From Pararobbsia alpina (GTDB lineage Bacteria > Pseudomonadota > Gammaproteobacteria > Burkholderiales > Burkholderiaceae), in NCBI RefSeq assembly GCF_902859895.1, contig NZ_CADIKM010000004.1:1-64000 (forward strand): 64,000 bases of DNA. The letters are read 5' to 3'. The notes beneath the pieces were generated by a model, which made no database searches, was not told the DNA's origin, and saw only the letters and a program-made list of their open reading frames with translations. Position numbers and translations under genes: made by a program. How positions within the stretch are numbered: the first letter of the stretch is position 1; each line of letters begins with the position of its first letter. Shown here piece by piece: positions 25,780 to 33,387 of the stretch.

Positions 25780-25799
25780 GCGTGATCTGCAGATCACGC
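25780..25799. repeat. Perfect 20-bp palindrome after tetR
   Basis: GCGTGATCTGCAGATCACGC starts 12 bases past the tetR stop. On the minus strand a second hairpin (GGCGGC with GCCGCC) follows. It may end the tetR transcript, although there is no T run, or bind a dimeric regulator. Confidence 0.5.
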
Positions 25800-25810
25800 T
25801 TATTCCAGGG

Positions 25811-26518
25811 TTACTTCGAGGATTCGATCTCGGGAAGTATCGCCGGGATGCTCGCGAGGAACGCTCTCACGTTCATTGCAATCACCGCTTCCGGAGGCGT
25901 GGCGCTGTCATTGGCATAGATCCGGCGGCGGATTGCCAGGTGCGAGACCGCGCCGTGCAGCAGCCAGCCAATTTCGGTCACTTGCGCCTTGTCGGTGGGG
26001 ACCGCGCGCCCAGCGTCGTGCGCAGCCTCGGCAACCACAATCTCCAGCGCATGAGTGACGATCGCGTTCGTGTAGGTCGGGGCCATGCGTAGTCCGGCCA
26101 GTGACGAGAAAAGAAAGAGCCTGAGCCAGCGCCGGGTCAGCAGCGTTTCATAGTAGTCCCGGTAGAACGTGTTGAGCCTGTCCTCGAGCGCTACGCTTCG
26201 ATCCTTCAGGGTGACAAACCACATGGCCTTGAAAAGCCCTGCAATCTCGCGGTTGTAGACCTCCTCGATCAATGCGGCTTTGCTGTCGAACAGGCTGTAG
26301 AGCAGTCGTTGCGACACGCCGCAGGCATCCGCGATGGCACGGGTCTGGGCGTCGAGGCCATGCTCGGAAAAATACTCCGCAGCCTTCGCGAGAACGCGCT
26401 CCTGTCGCTCAGCGCGAGGAAGCCGGCGAGGTGTTTTCTTCGGCGGCGGCTTGACCTTGCCGGGGCTGGATGCTTCGGTCCGAGGCGGCTGTGCCGCTGC
26501 ACTTTTGGTGACCTTCAT
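25811..26518 (-). CDS. TetR/AcrR-family regulator
   Basis: This 235-residue protein starts at ATG 26518 behind AGGAG; the frame extends further upstream without a site. A basic, low-complexity N-terminal 40 residues precede the HTH (ERVLAKAAEYFSEHGLDAQTRAIADACGVSQRLLYSLFDSKAALIEEVY). The ligand-binding helices end in FLASIPAILPEIE. It lies directly upstream of the hydroxylase operon in the same orientation, and matching palindromes precede both. Confidence 0.9.
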   Translation of the reverse strand: MKVTKSAAAQPPRTEASSPGKVKPPPKKTPRRLPRAERQERVLAKAAEYFSEHGLDAQTRAIADACGVSQRLLYSLFDSKAALIEEVYNREIAGLFKAMWFVTLKDRSVALEDRLNTFYRDYYETLLTRRWLRLFLFSSLAGLRMAPTYTNAIVTHALEIVVAEAAHDAGRAVPTDKAQVTEIGWLLHGAVSHLAIRRRIYANDSATPPEAVIAMNVRAFLASIPAILPEIESSK

Positions 26519-26551
26519 GGTGCTCCTGTGCAATCTCCCATGCGAATTTGT

Positions 26552-26563
26552 CGTCATCCGACG
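26552..26563. promoter_or_regulatory. Probable TetR operator upstream of tetR
   Basis: CGTCATCCGACG, followed by ACTTATG, matches the site at 25668 at 15 of 19 positions over the shared stretch by my count. It lies 34 bases before the tetR ATG and would give autorepression. Confidence 0.6.
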
Positions 26564-26733
26564 ACTTATGTTTGTTGGAGTATAACTCGCATGTCCCGAA
26601 GCAAGCGCAGGCGGTGAACGCTCCGACAGACCGCTTTCTGCGGCGCCCGTACGCTGAGCTCCTCCCCCCATGCGTGCGGCCAACCCTGCCAACGCAATCC
26701 CGCGGTCCGTAGCGATTTTCAATCGTGCGTCGA

Positions 26734-26771
26734 GCGGGTCGGCGGCGTCGACAACGACGCTGCCGACCCGC
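26734..26771. terminator. Strong hairpin between gntP-like gene and tetR
   Basis: GCGGGTCGGC (26734) pairs perfectly with GCCGACCCGC (26762), with a further inner pairing CGTCG/CGACG. It lies 60 bases past the permease stop. There is no T run, so it may act by Rho-linked or 3'-end-protecting means. Confidence 0.5.
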
Positions 26772-26831
26772 CTTTGGCTAGCCCCCCCCCCCGACTGCTT
26801 AGGTGGCGCGCCGCACGGCTTTATCGCTCAC

Positions 26832-28223
26832 TTATACCAGACCCGTCGAATAAAACACCGCGATCACGAGGAATGACGCCGCGATCTTGATGCCCGTCAT
26901 GAAGAAGATGTCGCGATATGACTCCCGATGAGTCAGCCCCGTCACCGCCAGCAGCGTGATCACGGCGCCATTGTGAGGCAGCGTGTCCATGCCGCCCGCT
27001 GCCATCGACGCCACTCTGTGAAGCACCTCGGGGGGAATATTCGCCGCATGTGCCGCAGCGAGGAATTTGTCGGCCATGGCGGCTAGCGCGATGCTCATCC
27101 CCCCTGACGACGAGCCCGTGATACCCGACAGCAGGTTGATGGTGACCGCTTCATTGAGCAGCGGATTCGAGATTGTCTGTAAGGCCTTTGCCACGATCAT
27201 AAAGCCGGGCAGCGAAGCGATGATGGCGCCGAAGCCATATTCGGAGGCAGTGTTCATCGTCGCAAGCATGGCGCCGGCCACGGCAGCTTTTGAACCCTCG
27301 GCGAACTTGTCCTTGATCGCCGAGAACCCGAAAATAAGCGTCACAAGGATGCCGCTGCATAGCGCTGCGAGCACCGCCCAGATCGCGGTGAGCTGAGCAA
27401 TCTCAACGTTGACGGGGGACTTCATGCCCGGCAGAACGAGGCTATACGACGCCGGATACCAACGCGGAATGAGGAAGGTGAACGCCAGGTTGACGACACC
27501 CACGAGCACCAGCGGAAGCAAGGCAATCAACGGATGGGGCAGATTCACGCCTTCGGCAGTTGCGGGTTCGTTGCGCAGATTCGTTCCATAGCCCTCTCCT
27601 GCGCGAAACGCTCGACGCCGCTGATACTCCAGATACGCGACGCCGCTCGCGAAGACGAATAGAGATCCAATAATGCCGAGCCACGGTGCGGCCCAGGCGG
27701 TGGTCTTGAAGAAGGTGGTCGGAATGATGTTCTGGATTTGCGGCGTGCCCGGCATCGCGTCCATCGTGAACGTGAACGCGCCTAGCGCAATGGTCGCCGG
27801 CATCAGACGTTTCGGGATGCTGCTTTGCCTGAACATCTCGGCGGCGAAGGGATAGACCGCAAACACCACCACAAACAGCGAGACGCCACCGTAGGTCAGC
27901 AGCGCGCAGACAATGACGATGACGGGAATCGCACGCTGGCGGCCCATCACGTTGATGACGGCAGCGACGATCGAGCGTGAGAAGCCGGACAACTCGACGA
28001 GCTTGCCGAAGATTGCACCCAGCAGAAAAACAGGGAAATAGAGCTTGATGAACCCGACCATCTTGTCCATGAACAGCCCCGTGAAGGCGGGCGCCACGGC
28101 GGAAGGATCTGTCAGCAGGACGGCTGCGAGCGCAGCGATCGGGGCGAAGAGAATGACACTGTAGCCGCGGTAGGCCGCGAACATCAGAAAGCCCAGTGCC
28201 GCTAGCGCGATGATGACACTCAT
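26832..28223 (-). CDS. GntP-family permease
   Basis: This 463-residue protein has about 12 membrane helices. GntP features are FPVFLLGAIFGKLVELSG, GGVSLFVVVFAVYPFA, TMDAMPGTPQIQNIIPTTFF and LLSGITGSSSGGMSIAL. The family takes up gluconate and other hydroxy-acids with protons. It is third in a lacI - hisD-like - gntP cluster, so it probably imports the substrate that the dehydrogenase oxidises. It is separated from the dehydrogenase by 164 bases containing two hairpins. Confidence 0.9.
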   Translation of the reverse strand: MSVIIALAALGFLMFAAYRGYSVILFAPIAALAAVLLTDPSAVAPAFTGLFMDKMVGFIKLYFPVFLLGAIFGKLVELSGFSRSIVAAVINVMGRQRAIPVIVIVCALLTYGGVSLFVVVFAVYPFAAEMFRQSSIPKRLMPATIALGAFTFTMDAMPGTPQIQNIIPTTFFKTTAWAAPWLGIIGSLFVFASGVAYLEYQRRRAFRAGEGYGTNLRNEPATAEGVNLPHPLIALLPLVLVGVVNLAFTFLIPRWYPASYSLVLPGMKSPVNVEIAQLTAIWAVLAALCSGILVTLIFGFSAIKDKFAEGSKAAVAGAMLATMNTASEYGFGAIIASLPGFMIVAKALQTISNPLLNEAVTINLLSGITGSSSGGMSIALAAMADKFLAAAHAANIPPEVLHRVASMAAGGMDTLPHNGAVITLLAVTGLTHRESYRDIFFMTGIKIAASFLVIAVFYSTGLV

Positions 28224-28261
28224 GGTGTTTCCTTCTTCTTCTCTTAAACACGAGCACGCCC

Positions 28262-28361
28262 AGCGAACGGCTTGAGCCGTCCGCTGAAGGCGGGTTCCCG
28301 CGTTTGATTACTGGCGCGCTACCGTCTATCGCGGCCGATCAGGCTCGCACTACGGTAGCGC
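28262..28361. other. Two inverted repeats between the dehydrogenase and permease genes
   Basis: AGCGAACGGC/GCCGTCCGCT (28262-28285, loop TTGA, one mismatch) and GCGCTACCGT/ACGGTAGCGC (28316-28361, perfect, loop 26) lie in the 164-base gap. They could tune relative expression by partial termination or mRNA processing. Confidence 0.5.
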
Positions 28362-28387
28362 TCGTCTCCGTTGCGCCAGGTACCGGT

Positions 28388-29695
28388 TTAGACGGCGGCG
28401 CCGCCGTAAGGCACGTCCTTGTGCCCATAGCGGCGCACGCGCAAATTGGCCTGCTCGCCGTGTCCGGCGAAGCCTTCCAGCGCGCACAGTCGCGATGTGT
28501 ACTCGCCGACCATCGCGGATGCCTCGTCGGTCAACACCTTCTGGTAGGTGCAGGTCTTGAGGAATTTGCCCACCCACAGGCCACCGGTGTAACGCGCGGC
28601 TTTCTTGGTAGGCAGTGTGTGGTTGGTGCCGATGGCCTTGTCGCCGAATGCGACGTTGGTGCGCGGGCCGAGGAACAATGCGCCGTAGTTCGTCATGCGG
28701 CTGAGGAAGTAGTCCGGGTCCTTCGTGAGGACCTGGACGTGTTCCGATGCAATCTCGTCGGCGATCTTGACCATTTCCGCATCGCTCTCCGCGACAATGA
28801 CCTCGCCGAACTTGTCCCATGATTTACGGGCCATGTCGGCCGTCGGAAGGATCTTCAGAAGACGTTCGACTTCCGCCATCGTCTCGCGCGCGAGCTTCTC
28901 CGAGGTCGTGAGCAGAATGGCCGGGGAGTCCGGACCGTGCTCGGCCTGACCGAGCAGGTCGGTCGCGCACATCTCGCCATCGACGCTTTCGTCGGCAATC
29001 ACCAAGGTCTCGGTCGGCCCCGCGAACAGATCGATACCGACCCGGCCGAACAACTGACGCTTGGCTTCAGCAACGAACGCATTGCCGGGGCCCACCAGAA
29101 TGTCGACGGGAGCAATGCTCTGCGTACCGATGGCCATGGCGCCGACTGCCTGAATGCCGCCGAGACAATAGATTTCCTTCGCCCCGGCCATGTGTTGTGC
29201 CGCGACGATCGCCGGAGCAGGCTTGCCGTTGAAAGGCGGCGCGCAAGTGATGATGCGCTGCACACCTGCAACCCTCGCGGTGATCACGGACATGTGCGCC
29301 GACGCGAGCAGCGGGTATTTGCCACCCGGTACATAGCAGCCGGCCGCATTCACCGGGATGTTCTTGTGACCGAGGATCACGCCCGGCAAGGTTTCGACCT
29401 CGATGTCGCGAATGGAATCGCGTTGATGCTTTGCGAAGTTTTCGACCTGCGTCTGCGCAAACTCGATATCGGCGATATCGCGGCGCGAGAGTTGCGACAG
29501 GCACGCGTCGATTTCCTTCTGCGACAGCCGGTAGTCCTCACGATCCAGCTTGTCGAAGCGAATCGACAGTTCGCGAATGGCCGTGTCGCCACGCGCCTCG
29601 ATATCAGCCAGCGTTGCCTCAACCGTCTCGCGGACTTCCTTCGCCGCCGATTTGATGACTTCGACCTCAGCACCGCGTTTGAGCCATACAGCCAT
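28388..29695 (-). CDS. Histidinol-dehydrogenase-family catabolic dehydrogenase
   Basis: This 435-residue protein starts at ATG 29695 with GGGAGG just upstream. HisD-fold motifs are [59 protein letters not shown] and the catalytic E-H in ASEHVQVLT. It lacks his-operon neighbours and sits with a LacI regulator and GntP permease. It is therefore probably a zinc- and NAD-dependent polyol or sulfonate dehydrogenase such as the HpsN type. The exact substrate is unknown. Confidence 0.85.
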   Translation of the reverse strand: MAVWLKRGAEVEVIKSAAKEVRETVEATLADIEARGDTAIRELSIRFDKLDREDYRLSQKEIDACLSQLSRRDIADIEFAQTQVENFAKHQRDSIRDIEVETLPGVILGHKNIPVNAAGCYVPGGKYPLLASAHMSVITARVAGVQRIITCAPPFNGKPAPAIVAAQHMAGAKEIYCLGGIQAVGAMAIGTQSIAPVDILVGPGNAFVAEAKRQLFGRVGIDLFAGPTETLVIADESVDGEMCATDLLGQAEHGPDSPAILLTTSEKLARETMAEVERLLKILPTADMARKSWDKFGEVIVAESDAEMVKIADEIASEHVQVLTKDPDYFLSRMTNYGALFLGPRTNVAFGDKAIGTNHTLPTKKAARYTGGLWVGKFLKTCTYQKVLTDEASAMVGEYTSRLCALEGFAGHGEQANLRVRRYGHKDVPYGGAAV

Positions 29696-29720
29696 GCAAC
29701 CTCCCCAAATGATTGAATCG

Positions 29721-29750
29721 CGTCGATTGAATGCGTGTACTCAATCGACG
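29721..29750. repeat. Perfect 10-bp inverted repeat upstream of the hisD-like gene
   Basis: CGTCGATTGA (29721) and TCAATCGACG (29741) are exact complements, 10 bases apart. The repeat lies in the leader 26 bases before the dehydrogenase start and next to the LacI-type operator. It could be a second operator or an mRNA hairpin. Confidence 0.6.
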
Positions 29751-29751
29751 A

Positions 29752-29765
29752 TGCATACGTATGCA
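29752..29765. promoter_or_regulatory. LacI-type operator
   Basis: TGCATACGTATGCA is a perfect 14-bp palindrome with a central CG, the hallmark of LacI/GalR-family sites. It lies 57 bases upstream of the dehydrogenase start and downstream of the lacI-type stop. Confidence 0.7.
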
Positions 29766-29840
29766 ATGCAGACAAAGATTAAGAGCATCTCGACGTCGCT
29801 GCAAGTTAAAGACGGATATGGTTAACCCTGAGGTTGGGCT

Positions 29841-30929
29841 TCAACCCGCGCGGGAAGCCGTCTGCGGGAGCGTCCAGATGCAGTTTCCATCCTGGGTGGA
29901 CAAGCCGGATTTCGGCTTTCTGGCTGAATCGCGGACGATGAGTTGGCCACAGGTAACTTCCTGGACCGAGAGCGCGGCGTCTCCCGCGAGCTGACGAGCA
30001 ACGATGTCGACCGTCCGTTCGACCATGCTGCCGACGGGCTGGCTGTACGTGGTCAGGCTGAACAGCGGCCAACTGCCCATGTCGATGTTGTCGAAACCCA
30101 CAATCGACACATCCGAACCGAGCTGGAGTCCAAACTCCGCACGCGCGACGCTGATGGCCGCGAGTGCCATGTGGTCATTCGCGCAGAAGATGGCGTCAGG
30201 GGGTTGCTTCGAGCCCAGCAGTGCGCGGACGGCCTTTTCCGCTCCCGAGGCCGAGTAGTGACCGACCTGCCGCTCGACGTGCTTCACGTTGTGCCGGGCA
30301 AGACATTCCATGAAGCCCTCTTCCCGGTCACGACTCGTCGAGGATTGTTCGAGACCGGCTACGTACGCGTAACGGCGATGCTTCGCCGCAAGAAGAAATT
30401 CAGCGATGAGCTCAGCACCCAAACGGTTCTCGCCCGTCACGCTCGACGCCGCATTGCTATCCGTCTTTCGGTTGAACATGACAACCGGCAAGCCGACCTG
30501 GACGCACTCTTCCGCGAAGCGGGACGAAAGGCTCGTGGAGATGAGCACGAGCGCATCGACCCTGTAGCGCAAAACATCGTCCAGGATGGGATCGGAGTTT
30601 GCCAGCGGATCCGTGGTGAACAGCAACACCCCGTACCCCAGTTTGGCGAAGGCGACGGAAAGTGCCTCGAGAGCACGCTGATAGAACGGGTTGCCGTTAC
30701 CGGGAACCACGACTCCGATGAGATTTGAACGCCGCGTAATCAGCGAGCGGGCGACAAGATTCGGCCGGTATCCCAACTGGCTCGCCGCGGCGACTACACG
30801 CTCTCTTGTGGCCGGTGCGACGCTCGCACCTGGGGTAAAGACGCGTGACACCGCTGACTGGGATACGCCAGCCAATTTTGCGACTTCGTGCGCGGTCGCG
30901 GGACGCCGGCCAGGCGCGCCATCAGTCAT
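29841..30929 (-). CDS. LacI-family transcriptional regulator
   Basis: This 362-residue protein is taken from ATG 30929 (MTDGAPGRRPATAHEVAK); the frame extends 11 codons further up. The HTH is AHEVAKLAGVSQSAVSRVFTPGASVAPATRERV with hinge LGYRPNLVARSL. A periplasmic-binding-protein-like domain follows (IGVVVPGNGNPFYQRALEAL, DAIFCANDHMALAA, SIVGFDNIDMG). It should control the dehydrogenase-permease genes through the operator at 29752, with a sugar-acid-like ligand as effector. Confidence 0.92.
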   Translation of the reverse strand: MTDGAPGRRPATAHEVAKLAGVSQSAVSRVFTPGASVAPATRERVVAAASQLGYRPNLVARSLITRRSNLIGVVVPGNGNPFYQRALEALSVAFAKLGYGVLLFTTDPLANSDPILDDVLRYRVDALVLISTSLSSRFAEECVQVGLPVVMFNRKTDSNAASSVTGENRLGAELIAEFLLAAKHRRYAYVAGLEQSSTSRDREEGFMECLARHNVKHVERQVGHYSASGAEKAVRALLGSKQPPDAIFCANDHMALAAISVARAEFGLQLGSDVSIVGFDNIDMGSWPLFSLTTYSQPVGSMVERTVDIVARQLAGDAALSVQEVTCGQLIVRDSARKPKSGLSTQDGNCIWTLPQTASRAG

Positions 30930-30944
30930 AGAGGACCGTCCTCT
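30930..30944. promoter_or_regulatory. Inverted repeat that contains the lacI-type gene's ribosome binding site
   Basis: AGAGGACCGTCCTCT is a 7-bp perfect inverted repeat around one base, ending directly at the ATG. Its far arm holds the AGAGGA ribosome binding site, so the hairpin would hide it. It could also be an operator half-site for autoregulation. Confidence 0.5.
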
Positions 30945-31381
30945 GCAAGTGTGACCCTTCACGGGCCGCGTTCGGTTTCACAGTCGTCTGGGATACACGT
31001 TGGCCAACCAGTACTCGGCCGGCGATAATACTACAGACGGGGTTGTCAAAAAGCCTGAGGCTCGCCTCGCGAACGTGATCTCGACGCATAAGCGGGAACA
31101 TCAGCAGAGCATTAAACTGCCGAGTCATCGTCAAGCGTAACGCCGCTAAACAACGGAAGCTAGTAGTAATGGTATCGACGAGAGATACGCACACGTGAAG
31201 CTGATTTAGTTGCTTAGAAAATTGGACGCGCCACGATGAAATGCTGCCACGATGATGCGACTAACATCAACTCAGACAGGGCCGATGGCCCGACCGGCAG
31301 AGTGAATGGGCTGATTGGAAGCAATCGCCACCGCCCCCGGACATGACTTGATGCGGACCTATGACATCTCGGTAGCAAGCT
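30945..31381. other. Gap without a recognisable gene
   Basis: About 440 bases, more A+T-rich than the flanks, between lacI and a plus-strand lipoprotein gene. It should hold both promoters. No ORF with family similarity was seen. Confidence 0.45.
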
Positions 31382-31750
31382 ATGGCATCTGAACGAGGCA
31401 CGAGCGGCAGATTGATTGCACTGGTGGCGACACTTGCATCGCTGCTGACCGGCTGTGTGCCGGCCGGATACCGCTACGAAGGCGGAACCTTCATCGCCAA
31501 TCCAGAAAGTCCGAGCGAATCAACCGCCGAACTGTTGGTTTGGTGCCAGCCCGCGGGGTTCGACCGGCCCGTGCCGAGATCTGTCTGCCAGGCGGCAACG
31601 GAGCGTTTGCCGCAACCATCGATTGAAGCCGTGGACGCGCAGAAGCTGGCTATCAGACAGTGCGTAGACCGAGTCACCGCCAGTGGCTACGTCGAGAACC
31701 GTGCGGGCGAGATCTATGGCCTTTGCACACGGGCCACGCCCGTTCAATGA
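31382..31750 (+). CDS. Small lipoprotein of unknown function
   Basis: This 122-residue protein starts at ATG 31382. A lipoprotein signal ends in LLTGC, giving a lipidated Cys at about residue 25. The mature part contains several Cys (WCQPAG, SVCQAA, RQCVDR, YGLCTR) that could form two disulfides. I do not recognise the family. Confidence 0.65.
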   Translation: MASERGTSGRLIALVATLASLLTGCVPAGYRYEGGTFIANPESPSESTAELLVWCQPAGFDRPVPRSVCQAATERLPQPSIEAVDAQKLAIRQCVDRVTASGYVENRAGEIYGLCTRATPVQ

Positions 31751-31836
31751 CCGAAGTCCACCGCGACCAGTCAAACCCACGCCTTCTCCGTGCTAATCTG
31801 CTCGTCGCCGAATTTGATCAGCCCAAAAGGTAAACC

Positions 31837-32031
31837 ATGCACTTGAAACTTGTGAACGTGACGGTGAATCGCGAGGCGCATCCCCACGCTGTATTCGCTG
31901 TGCTGGAGAACGAAAAAGGTGAATCGATCAGCGTCAGGATCCATCTTGCCGCGAGCCAGAACGTCGACCATCTGACTTTGGAAGGGATCGAGACATTGGC
32001 CCACGAAGCGGCGCGACAATTGGTGCCGTGA
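31837..32031 (+). CDS. Small hypothetical protein
   Basis: This 64-residue ORF starts at ATG 31837. The translation (HLKLVNVTVNREAHPHAVFAVLENEKGESISVRIHL) looks like a short beta-rich domain followed by one helix. It has no signal peptide. I know no family, and the call rests on plausible composition and codon use. Confidence 0.5.
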   Translation: MHLKLVNVTVNREAHPHAVFAVLENEKGESISVRIHLAASQNVDHLTLEGIETLAHEAARQLVP

Positions 32032-32081
32032 AACGTTGGGCCGACCGTCTCGGACACCCTGCCCACCTCGACACATCAACC

Positions 32082-32357
32082 TCAATTCCCTGAAGCCTGC
32101 GTCCCGGCCGCCCAGCGTTCCGGTTCGCTCGACTTGCCGAATTGCAATTGATAGATGGCCTTGTTCTCGGCGATCTCGTCGGCGGTCAGGGGATACTGGG
32201 TGGGCGTATCTGGAATCACGCCGGCACGTTCCGCCGCGACCAGCTCCATGCGCACTTGAGCGCGAGTCAGGCCTGTGGGTGCGTCGGTGTCGGCAATGGC
32301 GCTGCCAGCGAAAGCGGAAATAAGCACAGCAACAGTGGTGATGGCGATGGTCTTCAT
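32082..32357 (-). CDS. DUF4148 domain protein
   Basis: This 91-residue secreted protein has a signal peptide (KTIAITTVAVLISAFAGSAIA) and the DUF4148 core GLTRAQVRMELVAAERAGVIPDTPTQYPLTADEIAENKAIY. These periplasmic proteins are very common in Burkholderia and have no known function. It is monocistronic and convergent with the small gene at 31837. Confidence 0.87.
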   Translation of the reverse strand: MKTIAITTVAVLISAFAGSAIADTDAPTGLTRAQVRMELVAAERAGVIPDTPTQYPLTADEIAENKAIYQLQFGKSSEPERWAAGTQASGN

Positions 32358-32589
32358 GGCGTTTACCTCACAATGGGTTGGAAAGCGCGACCCTTACAAT
32401 TTGCCTGGATCGCAACAGTCGTTGAAACTGTGAAGCCATGATGAGCGCCGGACCCCAACCCTTTTCTGACGCTCGAATGACAATTCGGTCATTCTACATC
32501 CATGCAATGCACCGCGATGTTTTGAGAAGGATACCTCATGATTCCATGAAAAACATAGGCATTCTCAATAGTCCAAAAACGGCAATCCC

Positions 32590-33387
32590 CTACCGACTGC
32601 CCGCCGCTGCATAGTAAGCAGCCGCCTCATCGATTTCAGCAGCGCTCATCTGACGCGCGACGTTACGCATCTGCCCGCTGATATCGTTGCGCCGCGTACC
32701 GGCCTTGAACGCCTCGAGCTGCGCTTTTGTATAGGCAGCGGGCAACCCGTATAACCAAGGACTGCCGACCTTGTTGTCGATGCCGCCATGACACGACGCG
32801 CACGGAGCGATATTGCGCATCGGCGCGCCGGTCATCACGATGTCGGGCCCACGATCCTCAGCCGACCTACGGGCTGCCGCCGGCCTCGGCAGATACGCGT
32901 AATAAGCGGCCAAGTCACGCATGTCCTGGTCGCTGAGGTTCACCACCATCGGACTCATGACCGCACTGGTCCGCGCGCCTGACTGAAAATCGAGCAGCTC
33001 TTTGTAGATCACCACCGGATACTGCCCGGCAAGATTCGGCGAATTGGCCTCGCTCATGCCCCGCTCGCCATGGCACATCGTGCATCGCATCGCGAGCGTC
33101 GCGCCACGCCCGATCGAAATCGGGCTGGCATCGCCGAGCAGACTCGATTTGAGCTCCACCTGGCTGGTCCGTACCGTCGAGGTCACGGGTGTACCAATCA
33201 GCCAGGTCTGGGGCACGCCGGCCGCGCTGCAGATGGCATTCCACAGGCCCTGGAACTGCGCGTCGGTCTGCGCCGACGGCAGCCAGACGAACCCGACGAG
33301 CGCCGAGAAAATGGCGACGCCGACGGTGGCTCCCACGCTAGCCGTGAACCACGGATTTCTCAGCGAGAACAGGCGTTCTTCACTCAT
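32590..33387 (-). CDS. Membrane-anchored diheme cytochrome c
   Basis: This 265-residue protein starts at ATG 33387, overlapping the subunit I stop as ATGA. One N-terminal helix (SVGATVGVAIFSALVGFVWL) anchors two cytochrome c domains with CTMCH and CASCH heme sites, each with a distal Met candidate (SAVMSPMVVN and DISGQMRNV). It is the last gene of the oxidase operon and probably delivers electrons to the CuA centre. Confidence 0.88.
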   Translation of the reverse strand: MSEERLFSLRNPWFTASVGATVGVAIFSALVGFVWLPSAQTDAQFQGLWNAICSAAGVPQTWLIGTPVTSTVRTSQVELKSSLLGDASPISIGRGATLAMRCTMCHGERGMSEANSPNLAGQYPVVIYKELLDFQSGARTSAVMSPMVVNLSDQDMRDLAAYYAYLPRPAAARRSAEDRGPDIVMTGAPMRNIAPCASCHGGIDNKVGSPWLYGLPAAYTKAQLEAFKAGTRRNDISGQMRNVARQMSAAEIDEAAAYYAAAGSR

